Shown here: one piece after another, positions 34,843-43,180 of the stretch | Numbering within the stretch: position 1 is the stretch's first letter | How the letters are laid out: the number at the start of each line of letters is the position of its first letter | NCBI GenBank assembly: GCA_947453445.1 | Contig: CANGGP010000021.1 | Coordinates: 1 to 48,581, forward strand | DNA length: 48,581 bases | Source: Sphingobacteriaceae bacterium | Lineage (GTDB): Bacteria > Bacteroidota > Bacteroidia > B-17B0 > Aurantibacillaceae | Direction of reading: 5' to 3' | The notes under the pieces: model-generated | The model's database searches: none | What the model saw: only the letters and a program-made list of their open reading frames with translations | Told to the model about the DNA's origin: nothing | Position numbers and translations under genes: made by a program

Positions 34843-35934
34843 ATGAGTAAGCACCATTATGCCATTATTATGGCCGGAGGCGTTGGGACTAGATTTTGGC
34901 CGATGAGCACCACCCAGCACCCCAAACAGTTTCTGGATATCCTGGGAACAGGACAAACTTTATTACAACAAACCTACCATAGATTATTGCAAATTGTTTC
35001 GAATGACCACATTTATGTGGTAACCAGCGAAGCTTACAAAGATTTGGTACATGAACAATTGCCCAAATTACCGAAAGACAATATTTTGGGTGAAACAGCA
35101 CGAAAAAACACCGCGCCTTGTATTGCTTATGCTTCTTATAAAATTCACCAACGCGATCCCAAGGCCATTACTGTAGTTGCGCCAAGTGATCACCTCATTA
35201 AAAAAGAAGATATTTTTATCAAAGCCCTGCGTTCGTGTTTTTCAAAAGCCGAAAAACAAGAATGTTTAATTACGCTTGGCATCAAACCTACCAGGCCCGA
35301 TACCGGTTATGGTTATATTCAGTTTGTGAAAAGCGATGTGGAAGAACAAGACAAACGCATTCACAAAGTAAAAACCTTTACCGAAAAACCAAACCACGAG
35401 ATGGCACAGTTTTTTATGGAGAGCGGTGACTTTTTGTGGAACTCAGGCATCTTTATTTGGAGTACCAAAAACATTTTGCATGCCCTCGAAACGCATGATC
35501 CTGAATTGGCCACTGTATTTAAGGAAGGATTGGAATTTTATAATACCGATAAAGAACTCGAATTTGTAAACCGTGCCTACAGCACTTGCAAAAATATTTC
35601 GATTGATTACAGTGTGCTTGAAAAAGCCACCAATGTGTATGTGCGTTCAAGCATTTTTGGGTGGAGCGATTTAGGCACTTGGGGCAGTTTGTACACGCAC
35701 ATTCCAAAAGACCATGATAAAAATGCATTGGTGGGAAAAAACATCATTACCTACGATTGCAACAATTGTATTGTACAAGTGCCAAAAGATAAATTGGTGG
35801 TATTGCAAGGTTTGGAAGATTATATTGTGGTTGAAAGCGAAGGCATTTTAATGATTTGTAAAAAACAAGACGAACAACAAATTCGCAATTTTGTGAATGA
35901 TGTGAAAGTAAAGAAGGGTGAGAAGTTCGTTTGA
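34843..35934 (+). CDS. manC: Mannose-1-phosphate guanylyltransferase
   Basis: 363 residues from ATG 34843. Nucleotidyltransferase signature AGGVGTRFWPMST (about 10-22), the P-K-Q-F-L contact, SDHLI, the GDP-sugar motif PDTGYGYIQ and FTEKP, then WNSGIF. It makes GDP-mannose from mannose-1-phosphate and GTP in the cytoplasm, feeding glycan, lipopolysaccharide or protein O-glycosylation pathways. The T9SS-exported proteins in this window are plausible consumers, because O-mannosylation of secreted proteins is known in the phylum; that link is inference. It is the single-domain form: no phosphomannose isomerase cupin is fused at the C-terminus. It stands alone on its strand. Confidence 0.93.
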   Translation: MSKHHYAIIMAGGVGTRFWPMSTTQHPKQFLDILGTGQTLLQQTYHRLLQIVSNDHIYVVTSEAYKDLVHEQLPKLPKDNILGETARKNTAPCIAYASYKIHQRDPKAITVVAPSDHLIKKEDIFIKALRSCFSKAEKQECLITLGIKPTRPDTGYGYIQFVKSDVEEQDKRIHKVKTFTEKPNHEMAQFFMESGDFLWNSGIFIWSTKNILHALETHDPELATVFKEGLEFYNTDKELEFVNRAYSTCKNISIDYSVLEKATNVYVRSSIFGWSDLGTWGSLYTHIPKDHDKNALVGKNIITYDCNNCIVQVPKDKLVVLQGLEDYIVVESEGILMICKKQDEQQIRNFVNDVKVKKGEKFV

Positions 35935-35984
35935 TGAAAAATAAAAATTCGTATTTTTAATTCATATAAAACAAAACAAAAAAA

Positions 35985-37031
35985 ATGAAACGATCAATAA
36001 TATTCCTTTTATCCGCCCTATTCATGGGCTTGGTAGGCATGGCGCAAGAAAAAGTAAATCTTGTGGTGTTTTCTGAAGACGGTGATGCATTTTATGTTTT
36101 CATCAATGGCATTAAACAAAATGAGCAACCTTTGGCAAATGTGAAAGTAACCGATGTAACACCAAATGTGAGTTTACGCATTGTATTTGAAAACAAAGCT
36201 TACCCGCAATTGACAAGAAACATGCCTTTGATGGCAGGATTTGAGCACACCTTCCGCATTAAAAAAGACAGCAAAATGGAAATGAAGTTGCGTTATTTTG
36301 GACAAGTACCATTGGCGGAGGCTTCAAAAGGTGTGGCAACCGTGCAATACCATGTTGCCAATCCAAATGATCCGGCTTCAACCGAAGGGAATTACACCTT
36401 TAATACAAATACCAATACAAACACCAACACAAATACCAATGTGAATGGCGGGATGAATGTAAACACAAACATGAACACAACTACTGTCACCACACAAACC
36501 AGCACAAAATCAAATGACGATGTATCCATCAACATGAATGTTGGCGGTATGGGCATTAACATGAATGTAAACGGCATGGGCATGAACACCAATACCAATG
36601 TAAACGGCATGAATACCACTACCTCCACCACTGTAACAAGCAGTTCATCATCTTCAGGTAATTACAACAACAATCAAAACAACAATTACAATTCTGCAAC
36701 AACCATGAACAATGCCACACCTGCGCCAAAAGCCGGTTGCGCAGTAGCCATGAGTCAAGCCAGCTTCGATAAAATGAAAGCATCGGTTGAAGCAAAACCA
36801 TTTTCGGATACCAAAATGAGTACCGCAAAAATTGCCACTAAAAACGCTTGTATTTCGGTGAACCAAGTGCGCGAAATTTGTAAATTGTTTAGTATGGATG
36901 AAGACAAATTAGAATACGCCAAATATGCTTATGCCTATTGCATCAATAAAAGTGAGTATTACCAAGTAAGCGAAATTTTTTCTTTCAGTACAACTACTGA
37001 TGATTTTAATAAATTTTTAGAACAACAGTAA
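35985..37031 (+). CDS. Secreted DUF4476 protein with Asn/Thr/Met repeat linker
   Basis: 348 residues. Signal peptide (MKRSIIFLLSALFMGLVGMA), an N-terminal beta domain (about 22-130: VNLVVFSEDGDAFYVFING), a low-complexity linker (about 130-250) of NTNTNT, NVNG, MNVNG and TTTSTTV repeats, and a DUF4476 domain (about 253-345: CAVAMSQASFDKMKASVE, FSDTKMSTAKIATKNACIS, LFSMDEDKLEYAKYAYAYCI). DUF4476 is a Bacteroidota secreted/periplasmic helical domain of unknown role. The linker is built from slippage-prone AAT/ACA/ATG units and should vary in length between strains. Preceded by TATTTTTA (35952), a near -7 box. Confidence 0.88.
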   Translation: MKRSIIFLLSALFMGLVGMAQEKVNLVVFSEDGDAFYVFINGIKQNEQPLANVKVTDVTPNVSLRIVFENKAYPQLTRNMPLMAGFEHTFRIKKDSKMEMKLRYFGQVPLAEASKGVATVQYHVANPNDPASTEGNYTFNTNTNTNTNTNTNVNGGMNVNTNMNTTTVTTQTSTKSNDDVSINMNVGGMGINMNVNGMGMNTNTNVNGMNTTTSTTVTSSSSSSGNYNNNQNNNYNSATTMNNATPAPKAGCAVAMSQASFDKMKASVEAKPFSDTKMSTAKIATKNACISVNQVREICKLFSMDEDKLEYAKYAYAYCINKSEYYQVSEIFSFSTTTDDFNKFLEQQ

Positions 37032-37124
37032 ATAATTAAAAATTGAGAATTAAAAATCACAAGTGTTCGTGATAATTTTAAAGTGGTATTTTTTAGAACG
37101 AGCGCATTTCTTCCACATTGCGCT

Positions 37125-37506
37125 TATGAACCTTTAATTTAATAAGTAAGGCCGCAATTTGCTTTAAGAAATTACTGTAATTTTCTGCTACCCTAAACGG
37201 ATTTCGGGTAATAGTGGTTAAGAGTGGCCTTCGAGAAATTTTGCACGAAAACAAGGAGCAGCTTTCTGCCGTTCTAGCGCGCGGTCAGTCGCTAAACTAA
37301 CCACTGCATTTGAGCAGACCTGCGCGACCTTCGCGCGCATCAGAAAGCTGCGACGTAGTTTTCAAGAAATTTCTCGGCAGCCTTGAATTTTTGCTTCTTT
37401 TTTTTCAAGAAAAAAGAAGGTAAGAAATTAATTGGCGAAATGGGTAAGATCTTAAACCAATTTCAAAGTGGAAGTTCTACTGTGTAACTTTTCTATAAGT
37501 AAACCC
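37125..37506 (+). repeat. Long structured repeat with 145-nt nested foldback, copy 2
   Basis: Matches 32300-32690. The foldback 37232-37376 has the same length (145 nt) and the same five stems as copy 1, while its apical loop differs. The downstream CTTCTTTTTTTT / AAAAAAGAAG hairpin is kept. The TCCCGAG-type palindrome of copy 1 is absent. Confidence 0.9.
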
Positions 37507-37710
37507 AATAACAGATTTTCAGCCTGAAACTCTTGCAGATTACATGAAAAAGCAGTAAGGCATAATTTATTCCGGATAGAAATGATAAAAAATTAAAAAT
37601 GCCACGCTTGGTGAATTAAATCACATCATCCTTCGGAGTACATTTTTGAACAAGCTTAAAGGAATGCCGAAAGGTGTTCCTTTTTTTGCATCAAATCACC
37701 GGGGAATGAA

Positions 37711-38175
37711 ACAAGAAACAAGACGGCAGGAGATAAGACCTTGATTGAATCATGCTGAGCTTTGCGAAGCGCCCTATGTTTTCTTACACATAAGGAATGT
37801 CCTACTATGTTGCCTATGTATCTATGTGGTAAAAAAAGCGACAAGAAACAAGACGGCAGGAGGTAAGACCTTGATTGAATCACGCTGAGCAATGCGAAGC
37901 GCCCTATGTTTTCTTACACATAAGGAATGTCCTACTATGTTACCTATGTATCTATGTGGTAAAAAAAGAAGCAAGAAAGAAGACGGCAGGAGTTAAGAGA
38001 TTGATTGAATCACGCTGAGCTTTGCGAAGCGCCTATGTGTTCTTAACTATGTTACCTATGTATCTATTGCCTGCCCTGAATTTATGAAGGGTGGTTAAAA
38101 AAGAAACAAGACAGCAGGAAATAAGAAAATGATTGAATCGCGCTCAGCATTTTGAAGCGCCTATGTGTTCGATTT
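37711..38175. repeat. Tandem array of a 130-bp mosaic repeat (about 3.5 copies)
   Basis: The ACAAGAAACAAGACGGCAGG-type motif recurs at 37711, 37841, 37971 and about 38099 (steps 130, 130, 128). Each unit continues with a TTGATTGAATC segment, a GCTGAGC..GCGAAGCGCC segment and an ATCTATGTGGTAAAAAA end. The last unit is decayed. It shares modules with the 207-bp array at 21611. Confidence 0.92.
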
Positions 38176-38219
38176 GTTTTAATTTAAAGCAACAAACATT
38201 TTTGCCCTTGTGCTTCAAT

Positions 38220-38228
38220 CCCCCCCCC
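38220..38228 (+). repeat. Nine-C homopolymer upstream of a promoter
   Basis: A run of nine C in AT-rich sequence, directly followed by an A-run and 29 bases before a promoter-like -33 box. Prone to slippage. Confidence 0.6.
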
Positions 38229-38256
38229 AAAAAACTATATGTTAAAATTTGAAGTG

Positions 38257-38289
38257 TTTGAACATCAAATAAAAATTACATTATATTTG
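38257..38289 (+). promoter_or_regulatory. Bacteroidota-type promoter of the DUF1761 gene
   Basis: TTTG (38257-38260), 21-base spacer, TATATTTG (38282-38289), an exact TAnnTTTG match. The start codon is 25 bases further on. Both elements and the spacing fit the phylum's -33/-7 pattern. Confidence 0.65.
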
Positions 38290-38314
38290 ATATACATTTT
38301 AAAAACTAAAAATT

Positions 38315-38812
38315 ATGCATGTAAATTTTGTCGTTCTACTCATCGCGGCCATTGTGCCATTAATCATGGGATTTATTTGGTATCACCCAAAAGTTTTCGG
38401 AACCGCATGGATGCGCGAAGCGGATATGACCGAAGATAAAATGAAATCAGTGAACATGGGAAAAATTTTAGGCCTTGCCTTTCTATTTAGTTTTATGTTG
38501 GCTTTTAGTATTCAATTCATGGTCATTCACCAATTCTCATTGTATTCATTGTTTTTTGGTCAGCCAATTGATGATGCTAATTCTGAAGCAGGACAATTCT
38601 TTAAAACCATCATCGACCGTGTAGGCAACAATTTCCGCACCTTTAAACATGGAGCATTTCATGGCTTCTTGGGTGGACTATTCAGTGCATTACCAATCAT
38701 CGCCGTAAACGCATTATTCGAACGCAAAAGCTTTAAATATGTGGCCATGCATGTCGGTTATTGGGTCATTACCATGATGCTAATGGGCGGGATTATTTGT
38801 CAGTTTTCGTAA
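38315..38812 (+). CDS. DUF1761-family membrane protein
   Basis: 165 residues with four membrane helices (about 4-23, 48-70, 110-130, 142-163). The N-terminal MGFIWYHPKVFGTAWM motif is the hallmark of DUF1761 and is followed by the expected polar loop (MTEDKMK) and a second conserved helix. The inner-membrane role is unknown. The start at 38315 is chosen because it places this motif at the N-terminus and sits just after a well-formed promoter; a longer frame from 38239 would run through the promoter. Single gene between repeat arrays. Confidence 0.88.
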   Translation: MHVNFVVLLIAAIVPLIMGFIWYHPKVFGTAWMREADMTEDKMKSVNMGKILGLAFLFSFMLAFSIQFMVIHQFSLYSLFFGQPIDDANSEAGQFFKTIIDRVGNNFRTFKHGAFHGFLGGLFSALPIIAVNALFERKSFKYVAMHVGYWVITMMLMGGIICQFS

Positions 38813-39178
38813 GGGTTTGAAGGGATTCAAGAGACAAGACAGCTAGAGATAAGAATTGGAAATAACCATCTTGAGCAAAGCGAAAGGCCCTTGGTGTTTT
38901 TAATATAACTGACAAATTGAGACTTAGTGACCTTAGTGTCCGATAGCTATAGGACTTAGTGGTGTTAAAAGGAAACAAGAATCAAGAGACAAGTGCTCGT
39001 TCGCGTTTAATAGAACACTGATGACACAGTTGATTATAATAAACAATGATCATATTAAATCAGCGTTATCTGCGTGCCATTTCATGCCAAGCCCTAACCC
39101 GAAATAATCAACCCGCAACCCGAAATAAACAATAGTAACAAGCCGACAGTTTTTTTATATTTGTAAACCCAAAACTTA
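38813..39178. repeat. 366-bp spacer with mosaic repeat modules
   Basis: Contains an AGAGACAAGACAGCTAGAGATAAG motif (about 38830), a CTTAGTGACCTTAGTGTCC motif continuing to GTGGTGTTAAAA (about 38920-38970) that carries a near palindrome GTCCGATAGCTATAGGAC, a second GACAAG motif (about 38980), and a foldback running from GAACACTGATGACAC to a TCTGCGT end (about 39008-39085). The module order resembles the 207-bp array. No gene. Confidence 0.7.
39156..39163 (+). promoter_or_regulatory. -7 box upstream of the aminotransferase gene
   Basis: TATATTTG is an exact TAnnTTTG match, 15 bases before ATG 39179. No clear -33 element was found. Confidence 0.4.
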
Positions 39179-40390
39179 ATGGGTTATTCTATGCCATCTA
39201 TTTCAAACAAAGCCCTTCAAATGCCGGCTTCTCCAATTCGTAAATTGGTACCTTTTGCCGAAGCAGCTAAAAAAAGGGGACTTAAAATTTTTCACTTAAA
39301 TATTGGTCAACCTGATATTGAAACACCGGCTTCTTTTTTAGATGCCATTAAAAATAATCAACTTAAAATAGTGGAATATAGCCACAGCGCCGGCAACGAA
39401 TCGTATCGCCGCAAGTTGTGTGATTATTACAAAACTTTTCAAATCAACATCGATTATAACGACATCATCATCACCAATGGCGGTAGCGAAGGCATTAGCA
39501 TTGCCATGCAAACTTGTTTTAATCCCGGTGATGAAATCATTATTCCTGAACCTTTTTATGCCAATTACAATGGCTTTAGTCGCGCGGCCGATGTTATTGT
39601 GAAGCCCGTGCGCAGTTTTATTGAAACGGGATTTGCTTTGCCGCCCATTGAAGAATTTGAAAAAATCATCACGCCAAAAACTAAAGGCATCATGATTTGT
39701 AATCCCGGTAATCCTACCGGTTATTTATATACCAAAGCCGAATTGGAAGCCTTGCGCGACTTGGTAAAAAAACACAATTTGTTTTTATTGAGCGATGAGG
39801 TGTACCGCGAATTTTGTTACGATGGTAAAGAGTACATAAGTGTAATGCATTTAGATGGCATTGAAAACAATGTGATTTTATTGGATTCCATTTCGAAACG
39901 TTACAGTGCTTGTGGGGCCCGCATTGGTGCACTCATCAGTAAAAACAAAGAGGTGATGAGCGCCGCTTTAAAATTTGCACAAGCGCGTTTAAGTCCGCCT
40001 ACCTATGGACAAATTGGTGCTGAAGCAGCTTTGGCTACACCGGCTTCTTATTTTGCTGAAGTAAAAAAAGAATACGTTGAACGCCGCGACTTTGTGATTG
40101 ATGCCCTCAATAAAATGAATGGTGTGTTTTGTCCGAAGCCCAGCGGTGCTTTTTATTGCATCGCCAAATTACCAATCGACAATGCCGATAAATTTTGCCA
40201 ATGGTTGTTAGAAGATTTTAATTTCAATCAACAAACCGTAATGTTGGCACCGGCAGCAGGCTTTTATTCTACGCCGGGCGCGGGATTAAACGAAGTGCGC
40301 ATTGCCTATGTGTTAAAGAAAGAAGACTTGGCCTCGGCAATGAACTGCTTAAAAGAAGCCTTATTGGTTTACCCGGGCAAAACCATCTAA
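39179..40390 (+). CDS. Class I/II PLP-dependent aminotransferase (aspartate aminotransferase-like)
   Basis: 403 residues; ATG 39191 is an alternative start. Fold type I aminotransferase with NIGQPDIETP (N-terminal substrate site), TNGGSEGISIAM, NPGNPTGYLY, LLSDEVYREFCYDG, the PLP-binding Lys240 in LDSISKRYSACG, and a C-terminal arginine region (NEVRIAYVL). This resembles the group Ib aspartate/aromatic branch. Transfers amino groups between an amino acid and 2-oxoglutarate; exact substrate not determinable. The lipoprotein gene begins one base after its stop (TAACATG), so they form an operon. Confidence 0.93.
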   Translation: MGYSMPSISNKALQMPASPIRKLVPFAEAAKKRGLKIFHLNIGQPDIETPASFLDAIKNNQLKIVEYSHSAGNESYRRKLCDYYKTFQINIDYNDIIITNGGSEGISIAMQTCFNPGDEIIIPEPFYANYNGFSRAADVIVKPVRSFIETGFALPPIEEFEKIITPKTKGIMICNPGNPTGYLYTKAELEALRDLVKKHNLFLLSDEVYREFCYDGKEYISVMHLDGIENNVILLDSISKRYSACGARIGALISKNKEVMSAALKFAQARLSPPTYGQIGAEAALATPASYFAEVKKEYVERRDFVIDALNKMNGVFCPKPSGAFYCIAKLPIDNADKFCQWLLEDFNFNQQTVMLAPAAGFYSTPGAGLNEVRIAYVLKKEDLASAMNCLKEALLVYPGKTI

Positions 40391-40391
40391 C

Positions 40392-41012
40392 ATGAAAAAC
40401 TTGTTTCGTTTTTTAGCCCTGAGTTTGATATGCCTTGTCGTGTCTTGTTCCCAAGGCAGCCAAAAAGAAGAGAGTCCAAAAGCCGACAGCAGCGCCGTTT
40501 CAAAAATCGACAGTGTGTATCACTATCAATTAATTTATGGCGAACAAGCGGGTTTGGTGGGCATTTACAAAGTACCCGAAATGTTATCGCTTTGTATACT
40601 CGATTCGGCACACCTAAGTAAAATGCCACAAAAAGTAGAAGCCGCTTACCATGGCTTACAAGTTGATTTAAGTGCTTTGGCAGTGCCGCATCCAACGGTA
40701 TCAGGACAGATAGTCTATACGAGCGACAGTAGTAACTTTAAGTTTGAATGTTTTCAATTGATTAATACTTTGCCTAAATCACAACCCAAATATTCGAAGC
40801 CTGTGGTGTTGGAGGCAGAACAAATGTTGGTGTTTAACCATTATGGTTTGTACCAGTATTTACCCGACACTTACATGGCCATGTTGAATTACGTAAAATC
40901 ACACAACTTAAAACAAGTTGGTGCTTTTCGTGAATATTACGTAAACGACCCTACCAAAGAAAAAGATTCAAAAAAGTGGCTAACGGTTGTGATGTTGCCG
41001 GTGAGGAAGTAG
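40392..41012 (+). CDS. Lipoprotein with GyrI/AraC-effector-like binding domain
   Basis: 206 residues. Lipobox VVSCSQ (Cys19) is followed by a short Ser/Lys-rich linker. The C-terminal half (about 110-205) has features of GyrI-like small-molecule-binding domains: LYQYLPDTYMAMLNYVKSH near the middle and FREYYVNDPTKEK..KWLTVVMLPV at the end, matching the typical E-Y-x-N-D-P...W-L-T-x-x-x-x-P-V pattern. Normally this domain is cytoplasmic and binds hydrophobic ligands; here it is exported and lipid-anchored. It starts one base after the aminotransferase stop. The ligand is unknown. Confidence 0.82.
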   Translation: MKNLFRFLALSLICLVVSCSQGSQKEESPKADSSAVSKIDSVYHYQLIYGEQAGLVGIYKVPEMLSLCILDSAHLSKMPQKVEAAYHGLQVDLSALAVPHPTVSGQIVYTSDSSNFKFECFQLINTLPKSQPKYSKPVVLEAEQMLVFNHYGLYQYLPDTYMAMLNYVKSHNLKQVGAFREYYVNDPTKEKDSKKWLTVVMLPVRK

Positions 41013-41023
41013 ATTACAGATTA

Positions 41024-41054
41024 CCGGTGGTCCCGAGGTACCTCGGGATCGAAG
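41024..41054. repeat. 31-bp repeat with perfect 18-bp palindrome (copy 1)
   Basis: The palindrome TCCCGAGGTACCTCGGGA (41031-41048) is flanked by CCGGTGG and TCGAAG. An identical 31-base copy lies at 48430-48460. Confidence 0.9.
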
Positions 41055-41071
41055 TCCAGATTATGGTGATT

Positions 41072-41300
41072 GAACGCGGATAACGCTGAAAAAAGGATTA
41101 ACGCAGAATATAAATCTGCGTCCATCTGCCCAATCTGTGTCATCTGCGTTCTATTATACCTGTTCAAAGTTTTATTTCATGGTGATTGAACGCGGATGAC
41201 GCTGAAAATAGGATTTACGCAGAATTTACATCAAGGACCATCCGCACCATCAGTGTCATCTCCGCTCTATAACACCTGAACAAAGTCTTATTTCTTACTG
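41072..41300. repeat. Two tandem foldback units (116-bp spacing)
   Basis: Unit 1 (41072-41151) runs from GAACGCGGATAACGC to GTGTCATCTGCGTTC and has an inner perfect hairpin ACGCAGA / TCTGCGT (41101-41121). Unit 2 starts with GAACGCGGATGACGC at 41188 and is more decayed. Both are preceded by ATGGTGATT and followed by a CCTG.ACAAAGT.TTATTTC segment. The tail (about 41297) holds the reverse complement of the GACAAGACAG motif. Confidence 0.85.
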
Positions 41301-41360
41301 TCTTGTCTCTTGCTTCAATATAAAAGTTAAGTTATTAAAAATCAACGCTTTAATAAAATT

Positions 41361-41475
41361 AACCCTAATTTTGTGTCAAAATTCGACTAAAATAACCCTA
41401 ATTCTGTGTTCTATTTTAAAAAAATAACCCTAATTCTGTGTTGTTTTTTCACTAAAATTACCCTAATTTTGTGTT
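41361..41475 (+). promoter_or_regulatory. Four iterons overlapping promoter-like boxes before the AAA ATPase
   Basis: AACCCTAATTTTGTGT-type units start at 41361, 41394, 41426 and 41459 (steps 33, 32, 33, about three helical turns). Units 1 and 4 contain TAATTTTG, an exact TAnnTTTG -7 motif; units 2 and 3 have TAATTCTG. The start codon follows directly after the fourth unit. A TTG at 41441 is 20 bases before the last -7 box. Confidence 0.8.
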
Positions 41476-42858
41476 ATGTTTAAAAGAAACATCATTACTG
41501 AACTCGAAAAATGGTCCAAAAAAAAGGGAAGAAAACCCCTTGTGTTACGTGGGGCCAGGCAGGTGGGTAAAACCACGGTGGTGAGCGAATTTGCCAAGCA
41601 GTTTGATCAATACATTTATTTAAACCTTGAAGTACCATACGACCGCGAAGCATTCGAAAATTTTGAAAACATGGAGGACTTTCTGCAAAGTATCTTCTTT
41701 TTAAAAGACAAAGCTTATGCCAAAAGAAACAAGACTTTGATCTTTATCGATGAAATTCAAGAAGTACCCGAAGCATTGAATATACTTCGTTTTTTTTATG
41801 AGCAAACGCCCCAAATACCCGTGATTGCGGCGGGTTCCTTGTTGGAAACAATTTTCAATAACAAAATGAATTTTCCGGTTGGTCGCGTTGAATTTATGGT
41901 CATGCGTCCCGTTTCGTTTACTGAGTTTTTAGCTGCTTGCAACGAAATACAAGCCCTTGAACAATTGCAACATGTGCCATTAAAAAACTTCGCGCATCAA
42001 AAACTATTGCACCTGTTTCATACATATGCCTTGATTGGCGGCATGCCCGAGGTGGTGCAAAACTATGCGCAAAACAAAGACCTTAGCGCCTTGGTGAGCA
42101 TGTACGATTCATTGTTAACGGCTTACTTCGACGACGTTGAAAAATACGCCGATAACAATACACAATTACAAGTGATCAGGCATTTGGTTAAAAGCTGTTT
42201 TTTTGAAGCCGGTAAACGCATCAAATTTCAAGGCTTTGCTAAATCAGCTTATGGTTCAAAAGAAATAGGCGATGCCTTTCGCACCTTAGAAAAAACAATG
42301 CTGATCAATTTGGTGTATCCCTGCACCGGCAGTAATTTGCCCATGTTGCCCGAAATTAAAAAGTCGCCGCGCTTACATGTGTTAGATACCGGCCTCATGA
42401 ATTACATGTTGGGTTTGCAAAAAGAAATGCTTGGCAAGGATGATTTAAGCGCCGTGTACCAAGGCACTTTGATTGAACATTTGGTAGGACAAGAATTGAT
42501 GAGTAATCAATACAACGCTTTGGGTAGTTTAAATTTTTGGGTGCGTGAAAAAAATTCGTCCATGGCAGAAGTTGATTATGTGATTGCATGGCAAGGCAAA
42601 TTAATTCCAATTGAAGTAAAATCGGGTAAAGAAGGAAAATTAAAATCTTTGCATTTATTTATGGATGAAGCCAAACACCCTTTCGCGGTGCGTTTTTACG
42701 CGGGTGAATTCTCATTGATAGAAGCCACAAGCAGCAAGGGTAAAAAATACCACTTGTTAAACTTGCCTTATTTTTTGGTCTCGCAATTACCGCATTATCT
42801 TGAATGGATGGTGAAGGAGCTTGAGAAGCTGGGCGATAAGAAGTTAAAGAAGAAATAA
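41476..42858 (+). CDS. AAA ATPase with C-terminal DUF4143 (nuclease-fold-like)
   Basis: 460 residues. AAA_14-type ATPase domain: Walker A RGARQVGKTTV (about 25-35), Walker B TLIFIDEIQEVP (about 89-99) and sensor region IPVIAAGSLLE. A helical middle part follows, with LIGGMPEVV. The C-terminal DUF4143 region (about 330-420) has a PD-(D/E)xK-like signature: LIEHLVGQEL, EVDYVI and IPIEVKSGK. Such proteins are widespread, frequently duplicated and of uncertain role, and some are suspected defence or mobile-element proteins; none of that is shown here. It begins right after the four iterons, so dosage or autoregulation by the repeat array is plausible. No neighbour is obviously linked to it. Confidence 0.92.
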   Translation: MFKRNIITELEKWSKKKGRKPLVLRGARQVGKTTVVSEFAKQFDQYIYLNLEVPYDREAFENFENMEDFLQSIFFLKDKAYAKRNKTLIFIDEIQEVPEALNILRFFYEQTPQIPVIAAGSLLETIFNNKMNFPVGRVEFMVMRPVSFTEFLAACNEIQALEQLQHVPLKNFAHQKLLHLFHTYALIGGMPEVVQNYAQNKDLSALVSMYDSLLTAYFDDVEKYADNNTQLQVIRHLVKSCFFEAGKRIKFQGFAKSAYGSKEIGDAFRTLEKTMLINLVYPCTGSNLPMLPEIKKSPRLHVLDTGLMNYMLGLQKEMLGKDDLSAVYQGTLIEHLVGQELMSNQYNALGSLNFWVREKNSSMAEVDYVIAWQGKLIPIEVKSGKEGKLKSLHLFMDEAKHPFAVRFYAGEFSLIEATSSKGKKYHLLNLPYFLVSQLPHYLEWMVKELEKLGDKKLKKK

Positions 42859-42917
42859 TTTATTTTGGGTGACTTCTTTGTCTTTTTCTTTCATTCTTGA
42901 AATGAGAATTATTTTTT

Positions 42918-43132
42918 GGGCGCCATAACGCGCTTACACAATCTTTCACACAAGCTCGCCTGTCAAGCCACAGGCTTGCCATCGTGCTTCAAGCCTACTT
43001 ATAAAATAAAATGCCTGTGCGCTGCGGTGGCTTCCTTTGGTCGCCTCCTCGCTGCTACGGCATTTTTTATTTAATTACGTAGGGCTTTCCCTGCCTGCAG
43101 CAGGCAGGCGCTCTAATCGCTGGCGCTAAGCG
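42918..43132 (-). repeat. GC-rich structured intergenic element, copy 2 (inverted)
   Basis: Read on the minus strand it begins TTAGCGCCAGCGATTAGAGCG, then GAAAGCCC, GCCGTAGCAGCGAGGAGGC, GAAGCCACCGCAGCGCA and ends near GGCGCCC. These match copy 1 at 31913 in order. A palindrome CCTGCCTGCaGCAGGCAGG (43090-43108) sits exactly between GAGCG and GAAAGCCC, where copy 1 has none. Confidence 0.8.
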
Positions 43133-43180
43133 TAATGTGAAATCACGAAATTCCTTTTATTTTGAAATCAAGGAATTGGT

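Noticed and set aside
40387-40695. 102-codon minus-strand frame over the lipoprotein gene
   Set aside because: Entirely antisense to a gene with a clear lipobox and domain; codon pattern is that of a shadow.
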